The notes beneath the pieces are model-generated. The model worked only from the letters and a program-made list of their open reading frames with translations. It was not told the origin of the DNA and did not search any database. A stretch of DNA of 64,000 bases from positions 399,606,939 to 399,670,938 of the forward strand of contig NC_081406.1 in the NCBI RefSeq assembly GCF_030272615.1, written 5' to 3'. This document shows, piece after piece, positions 45,749 through 58,068 of this stretch. Every line of letters begins with the position of its first letter. Position 1 is the first letter of the stretch. The translations under genes and the position numbers were made by a program. Origin of the DNA: Cryptomeria japonica. Taxonomy: Eukaryota > Streptophyta > Pinopsida > Cupressales > Cupressaceae.

Positions 45749-46784
45749 TGTAAAGAATTTAGGTTTCCCTTTTAATTTTGTAACTTAAACAAAACAGATT
45801 AGATGTACTGAAAACTCAGATCTGAAATGAACCTAGGTTTACTTTTTAACTTTGCAACTCAAAAAAGAACAGATCACATATACAAAAAACTCAAAGCACG
45901 ACAAACAACATGATGGATGATTAGATTGCCAACAAAAATTAACTCCAATCGCCACACAATAAACAGTATTACTCAAACACCATACATTACAGTTCAAAAT
46001 TGCTTCAAATTATAACAAGGATATGGGCCATGAGAATACAATGAATTCTGCAGCTACATTATGATTCCCTTGATTTTGTCATAGGGTGATCTGCTTTGCC
46101 AGGTTTAATCACTCAAAAATGAACTTTGCAGATAGATAATGATTCCCTTGGTTTTGTCATAGGTAATCTGCTGCTCCTAGTTTAATTTTCTCAAACTAGG
46201 TAAAGTTATGCAACCACAAGGTAATATTAAGGCATGTAACCGTCAACCTTCACCACCTTATCCCTAATAACTTCGACCTGTTGCCCCCTTTTTGCGGGGC
46301 GTCTTCTTTATCACTTCGGACCAGGTGTACAGTTCTATGGTGTTTTCTCGTCCCCAAATTATCATCCCTTTGGTGTGGCAGTAAGGAGTATAATCACTTA
46401 TGTTCCTTCAAACCTGCAATGGAGATGGAATAACGAATCTGAAAAGAGCAGAAAAATAATGAAGATTTATGGAGGTTTACAATTTCCCTCCTAACATCCT
46501 CATGTGTCCAACTAGGCCTTCATCTCAACAACCACGAAAATCATCCAAAAATCTTCATACCCAAAAGAGTGTGATTGTGCTGTGCTCAGCTTTATACCAA
46601 ATCGGAGGCACTAGAAACAACAAATGTCTACCAGTAGGTCGACCACCAGAAATAATTAAAAAAATATATTATTATATATTTAAATATTCAATTTTATCAT
46701 TATTTAAAAATTATTATTATACTAGTGTTTAAACACACTTATTGTTAAATTTACATGTCCTCATGGTGTTGATGTGTTGGGGAC
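45749..46784 (-). repeat. 5' LTR of the chromovirus
   Basis: Counterpart of 33849-34913. The plus-strand left end is TGTAAAGAATTT; the right end GTTGGGGAC has probably lost its final A. It is followed by GATAC. Confidence 0.75.
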
Positions 46785-46789
46785 GATAC

Positions 46790-48637
46790 ATATTTTTGGT
46801 GGATAGCAAGGTTACAACTACAAGAGGATGCCACCAGAGTCTAGGGATATGTAGTCCTAAGTAGAGTAACCAAATGGTAATCAAATTGGGAAAAAAGCTC
46901 AAATAGAGGCGCCATGCATAGGCAAAAATATTGGTTGATGACACATCAAATACAATTAGAGGAAAATTTACTTTGGTTGAAAAGTGTAGCAAATAAACTA
47001 TGTTTAAGGCAAGAAAAGTTATCGAAGATTTTAACCAAGGAAAAATGCAACAATGATATGGAAGATTTTAACCGGGGAAAAATGCAACCTATACAATAAT
47101 ATCCTGAAGGATACATGGGCAATGCTTGGAAGCGAACAAGAACCTAGAGTGGTAAGTGTTGGCATAGAAGAGCCACGAACAATTTAGACAACATCACCCA
47201 AAGCCAAGTAATTTATAGAACATTTGTAGGAATCAAGTTTTAGACCATCTAAGAAATCTGAGAATGATAGCCACAAGGAATAGTGCCTCACTGTCATATT
47301 CACCATTATTGCCAAGAGAAAAGGTTGTCTATAGAACGAAAAGGAAGAAAATAACAATATGTTAGCATTTTGTTTTGCACCTTTAAATTTGCTACAACAA
47401 AACAAATTTGTAGTAGAACAACTCTTCCAATTAAAAAGGGAAGCTCTCCATAAATAAAAACTACCTTAATTTGTACAATATGTACTCGCTAGTTAAAATA
47501 TGTACAATGTTTGTGGTTTGATTCACCCTCATTTTGAATCTAAAAATGCTTTTGGATTTGCTTAAGGAAAAAGGCAAACATACTCTTCGACTCAAAGCAT
47601 AAAATGTGTATAAGTAAATCCTATCACTCACGCTTATTTTGATCAACTAAAACCAAAGTTTGAACAGCCCTAAGTGCAATAACAATTGTGAAAGCTTAGG
47701 TATAAAGGCGCAAACAATTTGATAAATTAACTAAAGGGATTGGTACAAAGCCATAATCTCCACCTTTAAACAGCCTATAATAAAAACCTTTCACCTTGCT
47801 ATTAATATACCTCAACACATAATAAAATCTTTCAATAGGCATTTAGGACAAACATAGACACAATAAAGTCTATTGAATAAAGAAAATGAATTATGAATTA
47901 CCACTGACATCTAGTAAAAAGCAATTTCAGCAATATATGCTTGACAATTAGCACTTATTTATATTGGCTATAAAATTAAGCATGAAAATAAATGGAATAA
48001 ATTGACCAAACTTTAACTCTCACTACAACCACTTGCATGATGTGCAAATTTTGTTACAAACTATACTTTCCACTAATACTAAAACCAAGGCATACGATTG
48101 TTAATTAAACTAACGGTACAAATAATTACAAACCAACACTTAGATATCTTGCATACCAACTAATCTATAGATAGAAAATTTAGGAACAACTAACTCCCAA
48201 GCATGCTAATAAAAGCAAAATGCTATAAATAGCATAGACTAAATATAGCAAATCTCAAAAATGCTCTTATCCTCAAAAACTAGTGACACGAATTGTAAAT
48301 GAGCTTTATCGGAAGGTGGCTCTACATCATCCTAATGAAGATCTCATTACAAATCCTCTAATCTAATGAAAACTAACTAAAGCTTCGACAAATCAATGAA
48401 AGCATTGCTTAAATATGAAAGTCCTCTCATTCATTTATCAACACCAAACACTTGATACATAGGAAACTTACCACTTTGAATATTCCAAAAACCATTCTTT
48501 ACATGTATCTTCATGAACAATTTCATCAATTTCAATTTGAAATCTCGCTTTATTATCCTTCAATCTAAAATACTAGGAAATCAACTATCATCGCCTTTCG
48601 ATGACATTTATAATAATACAAAAGATGCTTCACACAT
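46790..48637. other. A/T-rich stretch with no recognised feature
   Basis: An open stretch at 46914-47099 (LEENLLWLKSVANKL) has no splice context or family signature. The rest is non-coding. The stretch ends at the TSD of the next solo LTR. Confidence 0.45.
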
Positions 48638-49513
48638 CTACCTGTTGATGTGTTTTTTATGCACATGCGAACACAGAATAAAATACCGAAGTATCTTATC
48701 CTCTCTTGAACAAAGTTCCTGACTGCTGAAGATCTCACTGAAGGATCAGTCAGAGTAACTCCAAGTTTCTGTTATGTAGGATCTCTATGTGTGGATAAGC
48801 TCTCTGTGGTATGATGTGATTTTGCTGGAATCACAAGGGGACTTACACTTGACGACCTAAACGTCTGATTTGCTGGAATCACAGGTCCTATTAACTACCT
48901 AGAAGACAAACAAATGGTAAAAGATGCAGGGTTCAGGAAGTCTACTCTACTACCTAGAATGCGAGAAGATGGATGAACGACTAGGTGGAGTCCTACTGGG
49001 CTGGGTCTCACCATCAAGTTGAACAATTCAACACCAACTCAAGGCGATCTTTTGGGGTATGCTTCAAATATATTCAAATCGGACACCATCAGATACTGAT
49101 CATCATTCAAGTTAATGCATGAACAATAGACGTGTAACGAATTGAGATTAAGCTCATTTTATGCCAGTTGACCACGCAGGGCGCACTTACAATCAATAAG
49201 AGGCTAGTGGTATGGATTAGACGGATTCCACACAGGTGCATTCAACAACTTCTTTCATTCAATTTAATTATCTATCATCTAAAATGAAGATTCAACAAGA
49301 GACCATGCATATTGCAACGAAACGACATATTTCACCATATCTTCAATGAAAAATAAGTCTTTACAATTAAGGCAACAATGTCTTGTCTTCTCTTCCTAGT
49401 CTACTCTAATTGCTATTCTATTTGCTATTCTACTACCTATTCACAGACTATCAACTATTTTCTCACTATTGTCTATTAGCTAACCATTAGCCTTTACAAA
49501 TGAGGAGCCAGGG

Positions 49514-49523
49514 CTTATATAGT
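49514..49523 (-). promoter_or_regulatory. TATA box of the 5.4-kb LTR
   Basis: The minus strand reads ACTATATAAGCCC, between an AATTAGGGTTT block and CCTCATTTGTAAAGG, just as in LTR Z at 20894. Confidence 0.65.
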
Positions 49524-50197
49524 GCCCTCAATACAATTCAATGGCTCAGATCAACTTGAGATCAATGGCTGAGATTTTATAATGAAAACCCTAATTAGGG
49601 TTTGTTACAACAACTCAATTCTGGCCAATAAAATAATTGCATTATTTGGACACGTCTTCTCTGGAATATTCGACCAATGGATAACCGGGGTAGGTACATC
49701 AAAGTTTGTGCCATCTCCAATGAGTCAAGTACATTGAATCTGGACACGTTGAGGTGGACCAATCCGACTGGAGGAGTGATGACTAGGATGCCACCTTGTC
49801 TGACACTTGCAACTTGGTAGATATTCAATTTGATGATGTTGAGAAGCTAACTTTAATTAACTCTTCTGGAACTGTCTGCTTCTTCAACGAATCCTTTCTT
49901 TAACCTCCTTTGTCTTTGATGTGCAGGATGGATGGTGTACCTTTCCTTCAAATGTTGGACTGGAAGAGGTCGTCCCTGATGATGCTAGACTGGAGAAGGT
50001 CGTCCTTGTTGATGCTGGACTGGAGAAGGTCATCCTTGTCTTGGCTTGATCTTCTTTCATCTGCAAAAACAAATCAAAAGATGATTAAGGACATAATAAA
50101 TTCATTTCAACATAGTATTTCACACCTTAAATCATCAACAAAAGATATTAAAATGAAGTTAGTTCAAGACTCTTTCCAGGCACAGGCCCTATAAGAA

Positions 50198-53100
50198 TTT
50201 CGCCCTGGACCCTCTAGAAGGGTCAGGAGCGAAATTTGCATTCCTTGCTCATTTAGACCTCTTTTCAACATTACCTCACAATTAGGTCCTCACCTAGCCC
50301 CAACAAGGTGAAAAATAGCAGTTTCAAAGGATTTCTCCCTGGACCCTCTGGAAGGGTCAGGAGCGAATTTTTCACTTTTGGACAAATCCCATCATGTCTC
50401 TACTCCAAAATGCCTTCCAAGGCAAGCATACGCTATCCTTCTCCTCACCAAAGGCTAGGAATCCACAACTTGACCTTTATCATGAGCAATTTGAGTGAAA
50501 TTGGGAATTTCGCTTTGGACCCTCTGGAAGGGTCAGGAGCGAAATTCACCTTTTAGGTCACAACACTTCATTTTCTTCACTTCAATTCATCTTGCAGGGC
50601 AAAGTAACATCATTTCAACCTCAACTACCCCTTAGGACTCCTAGTCTTGACTTGACACAAGGAGGAAATAGGTAGATGAAGAATTTCGCTATGGACCCTT
50701 TGGAAGTGTCAGGAGCGAAATTCCAATTTTAGCTCAAAATATGCATCTTTGATGGTCAAGAGTCTATCAAAGGCAATCCAAATGGTATCTCTCGCCCTTC
50801 TTTAGGCCTGACTTCACTCAAATCTTGAGGAAAAAGGTGGTTTTAGGGTTTTTCGCTCTAGACCCTTTGGAAGGGTCAGGAGCGAATTTTTTGTTTGTAG
50901 CTCACTTCTCCATCATTTCAACTCCAAATCACTTCACAAGGCAAGGAAACACTTCTCTTCTCTCATCCAACTCCAGTTTGACTTAATTTTGCAAGGAGAA
51001 AAAGGTGATTGAAGAATTTTCGCCCTGGACCCTTTGGAAGGGTCAGGAGCGAATTTCTTCCTTTAGCCCAAAATCATCATTTCTAGAGACAACAATCAAC
51101 TCAAGGGCAATCTCAAGGGCATCTTTCACCTTGGCCTAGGCATGGTTTAGCATAAATTTGAAAGGAATATGTAAATTTTAGGATTTTCGCTCTAGACCCT
51201 TTGGAAGGGTCAAGAGCGAAAATCTTGTTTTAGGGTTATTTCCTCATCCTTTCAACTTCAAATCACCTTCAAGACTTAGAACACCTTGCCTCACTCCTCT
51301 CTAGGCCATAAAAATCAAAATTTTACCTTGCCTTGCAAAGAAAATAGGTGGAATTGGGATTTTCCCTCTAGACCCTTTGGAAGGGTCAGGAGCGAAAATC
51401 TTGACTTGAGCTTACTCCTTCATCATTTGTCCTCAATCAAGTTCAACAGGGCAAGAACACCTCTCCTTGCACCCATCCAAGCCATGAAAACCTAATGTTT
51501 CACTAGACTTGTAAGGAAAATAGGTGGTTTTAAGATTTTCGCTCTGGACCCTTTGGAAGGGTCAGGAGCGAAAATCACTTTTTGGCTCAATTCCTTCAAG
51601 TTTGATAATCATTGCTAAGTCAAAGCCATTCCTGAGGACCTCTCCCATCAAAACTCGCCCTAGTTAGCACTTGGCTTGGCACAAAATTGGGAAAAAGGGT
51701 GATTTAGAGAAAATCCGCTCTGGACCCTTTGGAAGGGTCAGGAGCGAATTTCTTAATTTAGGCTTATTCCTCCATCATTTCAAGTTGCATTCACCTCAAA
51801 AGGCTAGAAAACACTTCTCCTCTCACGTCCAACCCAAGTTTGACATGATTTTGCAAGGGGAAATAGGTGGTTGAAGAATTTTCACCCTGGACCCTTTGGA
51901 AGGGTCAGGAGCGATTTTCATCATTTGGCTCAATTCCTTCAAACTTGATAATTATTGACCATTCAAGGACATGCCTAAAGACACCTCTAATCTTGACCCA
52001 CACTAGACTTGGCATAAATTTGAGGGAAAAGATAAGTTTTGAGAAAATTCGCTCTGGACGCTTTGGAAGGGTCAGGAGCGAAAATCTCATTCTTGACCAA
52101 AAATCATCATTCTTTCAACTTGAAACTTCATTGCAAGGTAGAATCTCACCTTTCTTTGCCCTAGGAACAAGGTTTTAAGCCTAAGAAAGGTCAAAAAGTA
52201 GGCTTGTAAGGAATTTCGCCCTGGACCCTTTGGAAGGGTCAGGAGCGAAATTTCCTTCCTTGGCTAAAACACTCATTCCTCAACTTTTTCAAACGTCCTT
52301 AAGGATTTCAATATGCCCATTCTCTCTTTCAACATGCCTTGGACATCAAAATTTGGCCAAATAAGGAAAGAAATGAGGTCTAGGAGGATTTTCGCTCTGG
52401 ACCCTTTGGAAGGGTCAGGAGCGAAAATCTCATTCTAGGCTTGATCACTCACTTTTCCAACTTCAAACCATCTCAAGAAGCAAACTTAGTTCATTTTCCA
52501 CCTAAGGGACAAGGTTTCAAGCTCAAACAAGGTAGCAAATGAAGTTTATGATGAATTTCGCTCTGGACCCTTTGGAAGGGTCAGGAGCGAAATTCTCTTT
52601 TAGGCTAAAATCTTGCTCTTCAAAATCATCCAACTCCATCTCAAGGCAAGAACATACCAATTCATTCCCCAACATGCCCTAGAAACCAACACTTAGTCAA
52701 AATTTGAAAGGAAATGAGAGCTACAAAGATTTTCGCTCTGGACCCTTTGGAAGGGTCAAGAGCGAAAATCATGTTTTAGGTTGGATCCTTGACTTTTCCT
52801 ACTCTCATCCTCTTTGGGAGGCAAACATAGATCCTTCCTCATGCATCTCCACCTTGGTCTTGACTCTTGCTAAAGGAAAAATGAGTGTTTTCAAGAATTT
52901 CGCTCTGGACCCTCTGGAAGGGTCAAGAGCGAAGTTCATCTGCTTGACTAAAATCCTTCATCTTTCAATCTTGACAAGGCTAGAACATTCAAAAATACCT
53001 TCAAACATGCCTTAGGAATTAGAAATTTGGCCTTGATAAGTGAGAATTTGAGCTCTTCAAGGATTTTCGCTCTGGACCCTTTGGAAGGGTCAGGAGTGAA

Positions 53101-53268
53101 ATCCCTATTCTTGGCCAAGATCCTGACTTCATTTTCACATTTCTTCATTCAAACAAGCGTTTTTACCTTCATTCAAGCCTGGGAATGCGTTAGTTCTAGG
53201 TTTTGGTCAAAGTAGAATGTCTTATGGAGAATTTCGCTTTGGACCCTTTGGAAGGGTCAGGAGCGAAA
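50198..53268. repeat. Array of 19 conserved hairpins at 165-177-bp spacing
   Basis: A core of about 37 bp, with outer arms TTTCGCTC / GAGCGAAA, inner arms ACCCTT / AAGGGT and loop TGG, starts at 50198, 50332, 50508, 50684, 50851, 51018, 51185, 51361, 51537, 51713, 51880, 52048, 52213, 52390, 52556, 52731, 52898, 53064 and 53232. Spacing is mostly 165-168 or 175-177 bp; the first gap is 134. The 130 or so bases between cores are far more diverged, keeping only loose words such as TCAAGGCAA and AAATAGGTGG. Translations such as GPFGRVRSE that appear in several frames are by-products of the core. All copies have the same orientation. Confidence 0.97.
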
Positions 53269-53296
53269 TTTGACATTTTGGTCTCTCCGTCAGGAT

Positions 53297-53372
53297 CATT
53301 TTATGGAATATAACATTTAAGTATAAGAAAGAAGAAAGATATTTATACTTTAAGTTATATTCCATATATACT
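53297..53372. repeat. Foldback palindrome with 8-bp direct repeats
   Basis: GTCAGGAT occurs at 53289-53296 and 53373-53380, enclosing GGAATATAACATTTAAGTAT and its near reverse complement around an AGAAAGAAGAAAG spacer. Homologous to 19107-19167 and 8788-8872. Confidence 0.85.
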
Positions 53373-53452
53373 GTCAGGATGTTTGAGAGTGGTTTCGGAC
53401 CTCCAGGAGTTAGATTGCAAAATCTAGTTTTTGGAGGATTCTTCAGTTTTCT

Positions 53453-53735
53453 AGACTTAGTCAAATTTCAGGATCAAGACATTCCAGACTTAGTCAAATT
53501 TCAGGATCAGGGCATTCCAGACTTAGCCAAATTTCAGGATCAGGGCATTCCAGACTTAGCCAAATTTCAGGATCAGGGCATTCCAGACTTAGCCAAATTT
53601 CAGGATCAGGGCATTCCAGACTTAGCCACATTCCAGACTTAGCCAAATTTCAGGATCAGGGCATTCCAGACTTAGCCAAATTTCAGGATCAGGGCATTCC
53701 AGACTTAGCCAAATTTCAGGGCATTTGAAGATCAG
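53453..53735. repeat. 33-bp tandem array (about 8 copies)
   Basis: AGACTTAG(T/C)CAAATTTCAGG recurs every 33 bp from 53453 (53486, 53519, 53552, 53585), with one truncated unit near 53618, then three more. The unit is 11 codons (DLAKFQDQGIP), so one frame stays open; no sign of a real protein. Confidence 0.95.
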
Positions 53736-54049
53736 GATGACATTCCAGACTTCATCACTCACCAACTTGACCTAGCTCGGACCTTCAAGAATGAGACTCA
53801 CTCACCAAGCAACACACAATTAGCAACAAGAGCAAAACCAGGCCCTAAGGAAGACTCTCAAAGAAACCCTAACTTGGAGCACCTGCTGACTCCCCTGGCT
53901 CAAGCAAAGCCTACCATCCTATTGATACACTCAAAATGCAAAGGCTAACAAACAAACCCTAAACACCTAGAAAGCAAACCCCAGAAAGAAAAAAAGCAGG
54001 GGTCCCCATTTGCAATGGGGCGATGTTGTGAATACGTCACAACACTACC

Positions 54050-54815
54050 ATAATCAAGAAATAAGGCCTATTTGCTACTATGAGCAGCAAAAGGAAGTGG
54101 CAAGTGTGTTAAAATGAATGATGACTCCTATTCTTTTTTTCAAGGTATCCTTGACCTCACTTCAAACTTTATCTCGATTGACCAAACTCAAAATAGTGTC
54201 TATTTTTTTTTTACCTTTCTTATTTTCAAACATCAAAACTTGATGTTAGATTGTTTGCATGGCTACAATATTTAGAAAGGAGACTTTTAGAATATCTAGG
54301 AGAGTTGACATATTCCTAGCAAGGCACAATTAGAAAAGACGAACACTATATTAAATTATTGGTAGTATAGAAGAATTGTGCCTATTATTTTTTTCAAGGT
54401 ATCCTTGACCTCACTTCAAACTTTATCTTGATCGACCAAACTCAAAATAGTGTCTATTTTTTTTTTACCTTTCTTATTTTCAAACATCAAAACTTGATGT
54501 TAGATTGTTTGCATGGCTACAATATTTAGAAAGGAGACTTTTAGAATATCTAGGAGAGTTGACATATTCCTAGCAAGGCACAATTAGAAAAGACGAACAC
54601 TATATTAAATTATTGGTAGTATAGAAGAATTGTGCCTAAGCTTTGACAAGTCAAATTTTCAATGAGGTGCAATTTCCTTATGAAAAGTGTGCCGCACCAT
54701 AAGCCAACAGGAAAGCTAACAATGTATGCTTGGTTTAATTTTTTTGAAATTTCTCATCGAAAGCCTGATTTCCTTATGACATCATCTGATACAAAGCTCC
54801 CTTTGGGTGTAGTTT
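54050..54815. repeat. Tandem duplication of a 254-bp unit (about 54130-54642) in unassigned sequence
   Basis: CAAGGTATCCTTGACCTCAC occurs at 54141 and 54395. The copies are nearly identical through GTATAGAAGAATTGTGCCTA, with two or three substitutions visible. The unit contains no recognisable gene. Sequence from 54642 to 54815 is unassigned. Confidence 0.9.
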
Positions 54816-56498
54816 TGTAAGATGCTACCCCTTTTCTAGCACAAAATTTTCTCACTTTTTCCACCGTGTAATTTTGTCAAACAGTTTGCATACATTTGTT
54901 TATGTGTTTCCAGTTTTCCATTGGTTTCATTCAACTTTCAAATGGATGGCATTCATATACAAATTAATTGCAATGATTCGTCAACAGATAATGACTATAT
55001 AAATTTCAGTTTGAAGACTGCTGCTATGTTGCAGGAAATAGAGGTTCACATTTATAAATCTGCTTCATATTTCATAAATAATGAACGTATAAATTAAAAA
55101 TATATGGCTTTCGTTGCACAAGAGCACCTCCTCATCCAAGTTGATATGATCAACAATAGCCTTGTTAATGAATAGAAAACACGTAGGAATTTGAGGTGAA
55201 CCTGAATCCACCTTATTTCTAATGCTTGGATAAAGGAAACCACACCATTTAATCCATAGCAGCCATCAAATAAGAACTCCAACACAAGAAAGAGACCTTG
55301 TCCACACACAAGAACTTGCAACAAGAATGTTACAGGGGTAACGGGTATGCAGGTTGGGTTTGCACCAAGATAAAGGGGATGCCACCAGGTGAAATCACGC
55401 CAAAGATAAAGCTTACACCAAAGAACAGTAATAAACTCCCAAACATATGCACCAAGAAGCTCATGCCATGAAAGAGGTCAGCAATAATAAATTCTTTCAA
55501 TGTTTATTTCTCTTGAACATCCAATCACCTTATAAGAAATCACAAACCAATGCCACAACAATGGAAGGAAGTTGCCAAGGTCCACAAACTCCCACACCAA
55601 GATGCTCACAATATAACATTTAACAAGAAATATGGCATCTCTAATATTCTTCCACAAATATTTGCAATATAACCAATAACCTGCAAATTTGTCTCTAAAG
55701 AGAGACTTCACAAATTAGAAAACCTCAATCTTCAAATGCATCGTGACATACCTAAACGATATCCCCAACAAATATTAGTTAGGGTAGATCTTTCACCATC
55801 AAATTTAATCTTCTCCAAGTGGGATTTTGTCCTCAAGTTGGCTGAAATGAACCAAGTCCAATCTCCAAAACCACAAAGATTTTCAGACAAAGAGATAATA
55901 AACTTCAAAACGCCAAAGGGGCTCTCAATCCCCCTTGTTATAAGCTTTCTATGGAACTTTACAGAAACTCTACTTTAAAATCATTTTATTAATTTATTAA
56001 GCCTTTTAACTCTAAAAAGTGGCTTATTTTACTTTCCAAACATTTTTGGCACTTGAAGTCACTTTTAAGCATCTCATCATTTAGAACATTCCATTCTCTT
56101 TCCAACCAGCCATTCTCTTTCCAACCAGCTATAACACTGAGGTGCCAAATTTTAATTAAAATGGTAACCTTAGTGAAATTAACTAAATATAGCTCTAAAT
56201 TACACCCAAGTAGCGACAATGGTTGAAATGCATCGAAATCAAAAACTAACTACGTAGGAGTGATCTTGATGATGAAAGATAAATGAACCCTATCAAGTGA
56301 CTTACTATAAAATAGATCCCTCAAAGAATCTGGACACCAAACCAAAATCTGGAAATAACATCTGAAAGTGTCATACAACTCCCCTAAACCGACCTAGCTC
56401 ACCGGTAACAACAAATTACACCTCTAATCAAGCTAACACAAACCCAAAAAGTCAACAACAGCTACATTGCAAGAGAACCCGAAAATGGGGACATTACA
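54816..56498 (-). mobile_element. Probable solo LTR (TGTAATGTCCCC family), 1683 bp
   Basis: The TSD AGTTT is at 54811-54815 and 56499-56503. The right end GGGGACATTACA is the exact inverse of the family start. The left end, TGTAAGATGCTACCCC, is a diverged form of the same word. No coding sequence was recognised. The minus orientation is chosen because the better-preserved start is at 56498. Confidence 0.65.
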
Positions 56499-56503
56499 AG
56501 TTT

Positions 56504-57116
56504 CGTCTTTCTCCTTGAAGCTTACTCGTGTCTATCTTTTGTGCTAACTAGGCTTCCAAAGATGTGTATTGTACTACTGAATTCCTAACACTTTGACTAC
56601 CATTCCATTTGACAAAAGTGCTATCTTTTTCCTTTGGTAAGGTTGACTTACTCCCATCACCACCTCATGATACATTATTTTAACCATGTTAATAAAAATT
56701 TGTTTGTCCTTCAATTTTATTTTATTCTTCAAAAATTGAATTGTCCTTTAATTTAATTTTAATTATTTGAATTTTAATACAATTCTCTTAAGCATATCAT
56801 CTCTTATTGAAATTTCCATGATTGTATGCACTAAAATACTTCTCCTTTGGCATGATTCAGGTACTCCAATCACCACTTCAATATACATTATTTTAACCAT
56901 GTTAATAAAAATTGATTGGTGTGCTTTAATTCTATTTCATTTGTTGAATGCTAATACAATTCTCTTAGGCAAATCATCTCTTATTGAGATTTCCATGATC
57001 TAACTTCTTGCTGAAAACGTATGCACTAAAATAGTTAGTCTTCCTTGATCTATGCACTAAAATACTTAAGTCTTCCTTGATCTACAAAATTCAAATTTGC
57101 TTGCTGGTTGCAACTA
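56504..57116. repeat. Diverged internal duplication in A/T-rich sequence
   Basis: CATGTTAATAAAAATT, AATACAATTCTCTTA and ATCATCTCTTATTGA(A/G)ATTTCCATGAT occur twice in order (about 56690-56830 and 56905-57005). ACTAAAATA(C/G)TT-AGTCTTCCTTGATCT repeats near 57030-57080. No gene seen. Confidence 0.6.
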
Positions 57117-57383
57117 TTAGCACTCTAAAAAGAGCACTTTACAACTTATGTTCTCATCCTTTGTTTGATTGTCTATTCTTCCATTTCCAAACCTCAATCT
57201 CCTTCTATCATAGAAGGACTTATTCTCTAACTTGACATATTGCAAACACGAACGATCTACAAGAACTATTAGTAGAAATGCTAGACTTTGACAAGGCAAA
57301 CTCACACCACTAACTCGGAAACAATACTTATTGAAAAAGACTTTAAAAGCATAGAAATGGTCATAAATTCATGTCAAAAACAA

Positions 57384-57845
57384 TTACCAAGTAAAATAAC
57401 CACAGATGTCAAAAATAAACATTTGGATCTCTTCAGCCTCAGCATAGATTTCTTTGATCCAATTTATTTTTCTACCCGACTTCTGTAGCATAAGGTTGAG
57501 AGAGTGCACGACACAAGGTGTCCAAAATATGTGTTCAAACCATGTCTCAATCAACATGCCTACAGCTTTACAATTCTTTGCATTGTCTATTATTACTTGG
57601 ACAACATTTTGAGGACCCACATCCTGAATGCATTGTTTCAGGATATCAGAAATAAATTGTGCATCCTTCACCTGTCCTTCACAATCCACGGATTTCAAAA
57701 ACATTAACCCTTTCAGACACACTGCAATCACATTGATAAATGGCCGATTTCCATCCATCAAAAATAATTGACACACCTATTTGTTTCCAAAAAAATTCTA
57801 ATGGGAGCTAATGCATTTTCTATGCTTTTTTACCTCCTTAGCTAG
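57384..57845 (-). pseudogene. hAT transposase relic, central part
   Basis: On the minus strand: LLAKEVKKHRKC just at the insertion, then MDGNRPFINVIAVCLKGLMF, LKSVDCEGQVKDAQFISDIL, VGPQNVVQVIIDNAKNCKAV, FEHIFWTPCVVHSLNLMLQK and a FDICGYFTW. This is the DUF659/catalytic core of plant hAT transposases, where DN or DG in the VVQV-(T/I)DN segment is part of the catalytic region. A stop at the NYF-W junction breaks the frame. It is a different copy from the one at 5.4-7.7 kb. Confidence 0.9.
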
Positions 57846-58068
57846 TGTAATATCCCCCTTAATTTTTTTTTATTTTTAAACACAACAAACACTTCAAGCA
57901 CCCGTTAAGGTTAGGAAAGATAATCTCAATGTTGTTGAAAGTAACCCTTTCACCTTTTGATCACCGAGAGCCCAATCTAGGAGGGTGAGAGCATACATTG
58001 TCGAGGGCATCGTTAAATGCCAATAACTGAAAATGATTACAATCTTCGGGCGGCAAGCTAGCCCCTTC

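Larger units (their letters stand above)
33849..46784 (-). mobile_element. Old Ty3/gypsy chromovirus with both LTRs, lacking reverse transcriptase
   Basis: Two related LTRs of about 1.05 kb lie at 33849-34913 and 45749-46784 in the same orientation. The flanks GATAT (33844-33848) and GATAC (46785-46789) are a likely TSD with one change. On the minus strand, from right to left, come the primer site, gag, a protease region, integrase and a chromodomain, all broken. No reverse transcriptase or RNase H can be found between protease (about 40.6 kb) and integrase (about 40.45 kb). A 3.45-kb LTR element and a MITE have inserted. About 3.7 kb of unrelated sequence with host-like coding pieces lies between the chromodomain and the 3' LTR. 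Confidence 0.75.
48643..54044 (-). mobile_element. Solo LTR, 5402 bp, with a large hairpin array
   Basis: The TSD CTACC is exact (48638-48642 and 54045-54049). On the minus strand the LTR begins TGTTGTGACG and ends CACATCAACA, the same family as solo LTR Z. In minus-strand order it has the CCCCATT-TGC-AATGGGG hairpin (about 54006), a 33-bp array, the foldback, nineteen hairpin units, a CCCTAATTAGGG block, the TATA box near 49519 and the TTCTGTGTTC tail near 48675. There are no retroviral genes. 5.4 kb is very long for a single LTR, and more than half of it is tandem array. The left portion is homologous to 17230-17400 in the family A LTR. Confidence 0.9.

Noticed and set aside
51671-53215. 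Several short open frames with GPFGRVRSE-like words
   Set aside because: The word is a translation of the hairpin core; it appears in different frames and on both strands.
50198-53268. CRISPR-like array
   Set aside because: Repeat-plus-spacer look and hairpin repeats are superficial: spacers are related to one another, the period is about 170 bp, it lies in a plant LTR and no cas-like gene exists.
53379-53642. 87-codon repetitive protein (DLAKFQDQGIP units)
   Set aside because: Product of the 33-bp tandem array inside a solo LTR.
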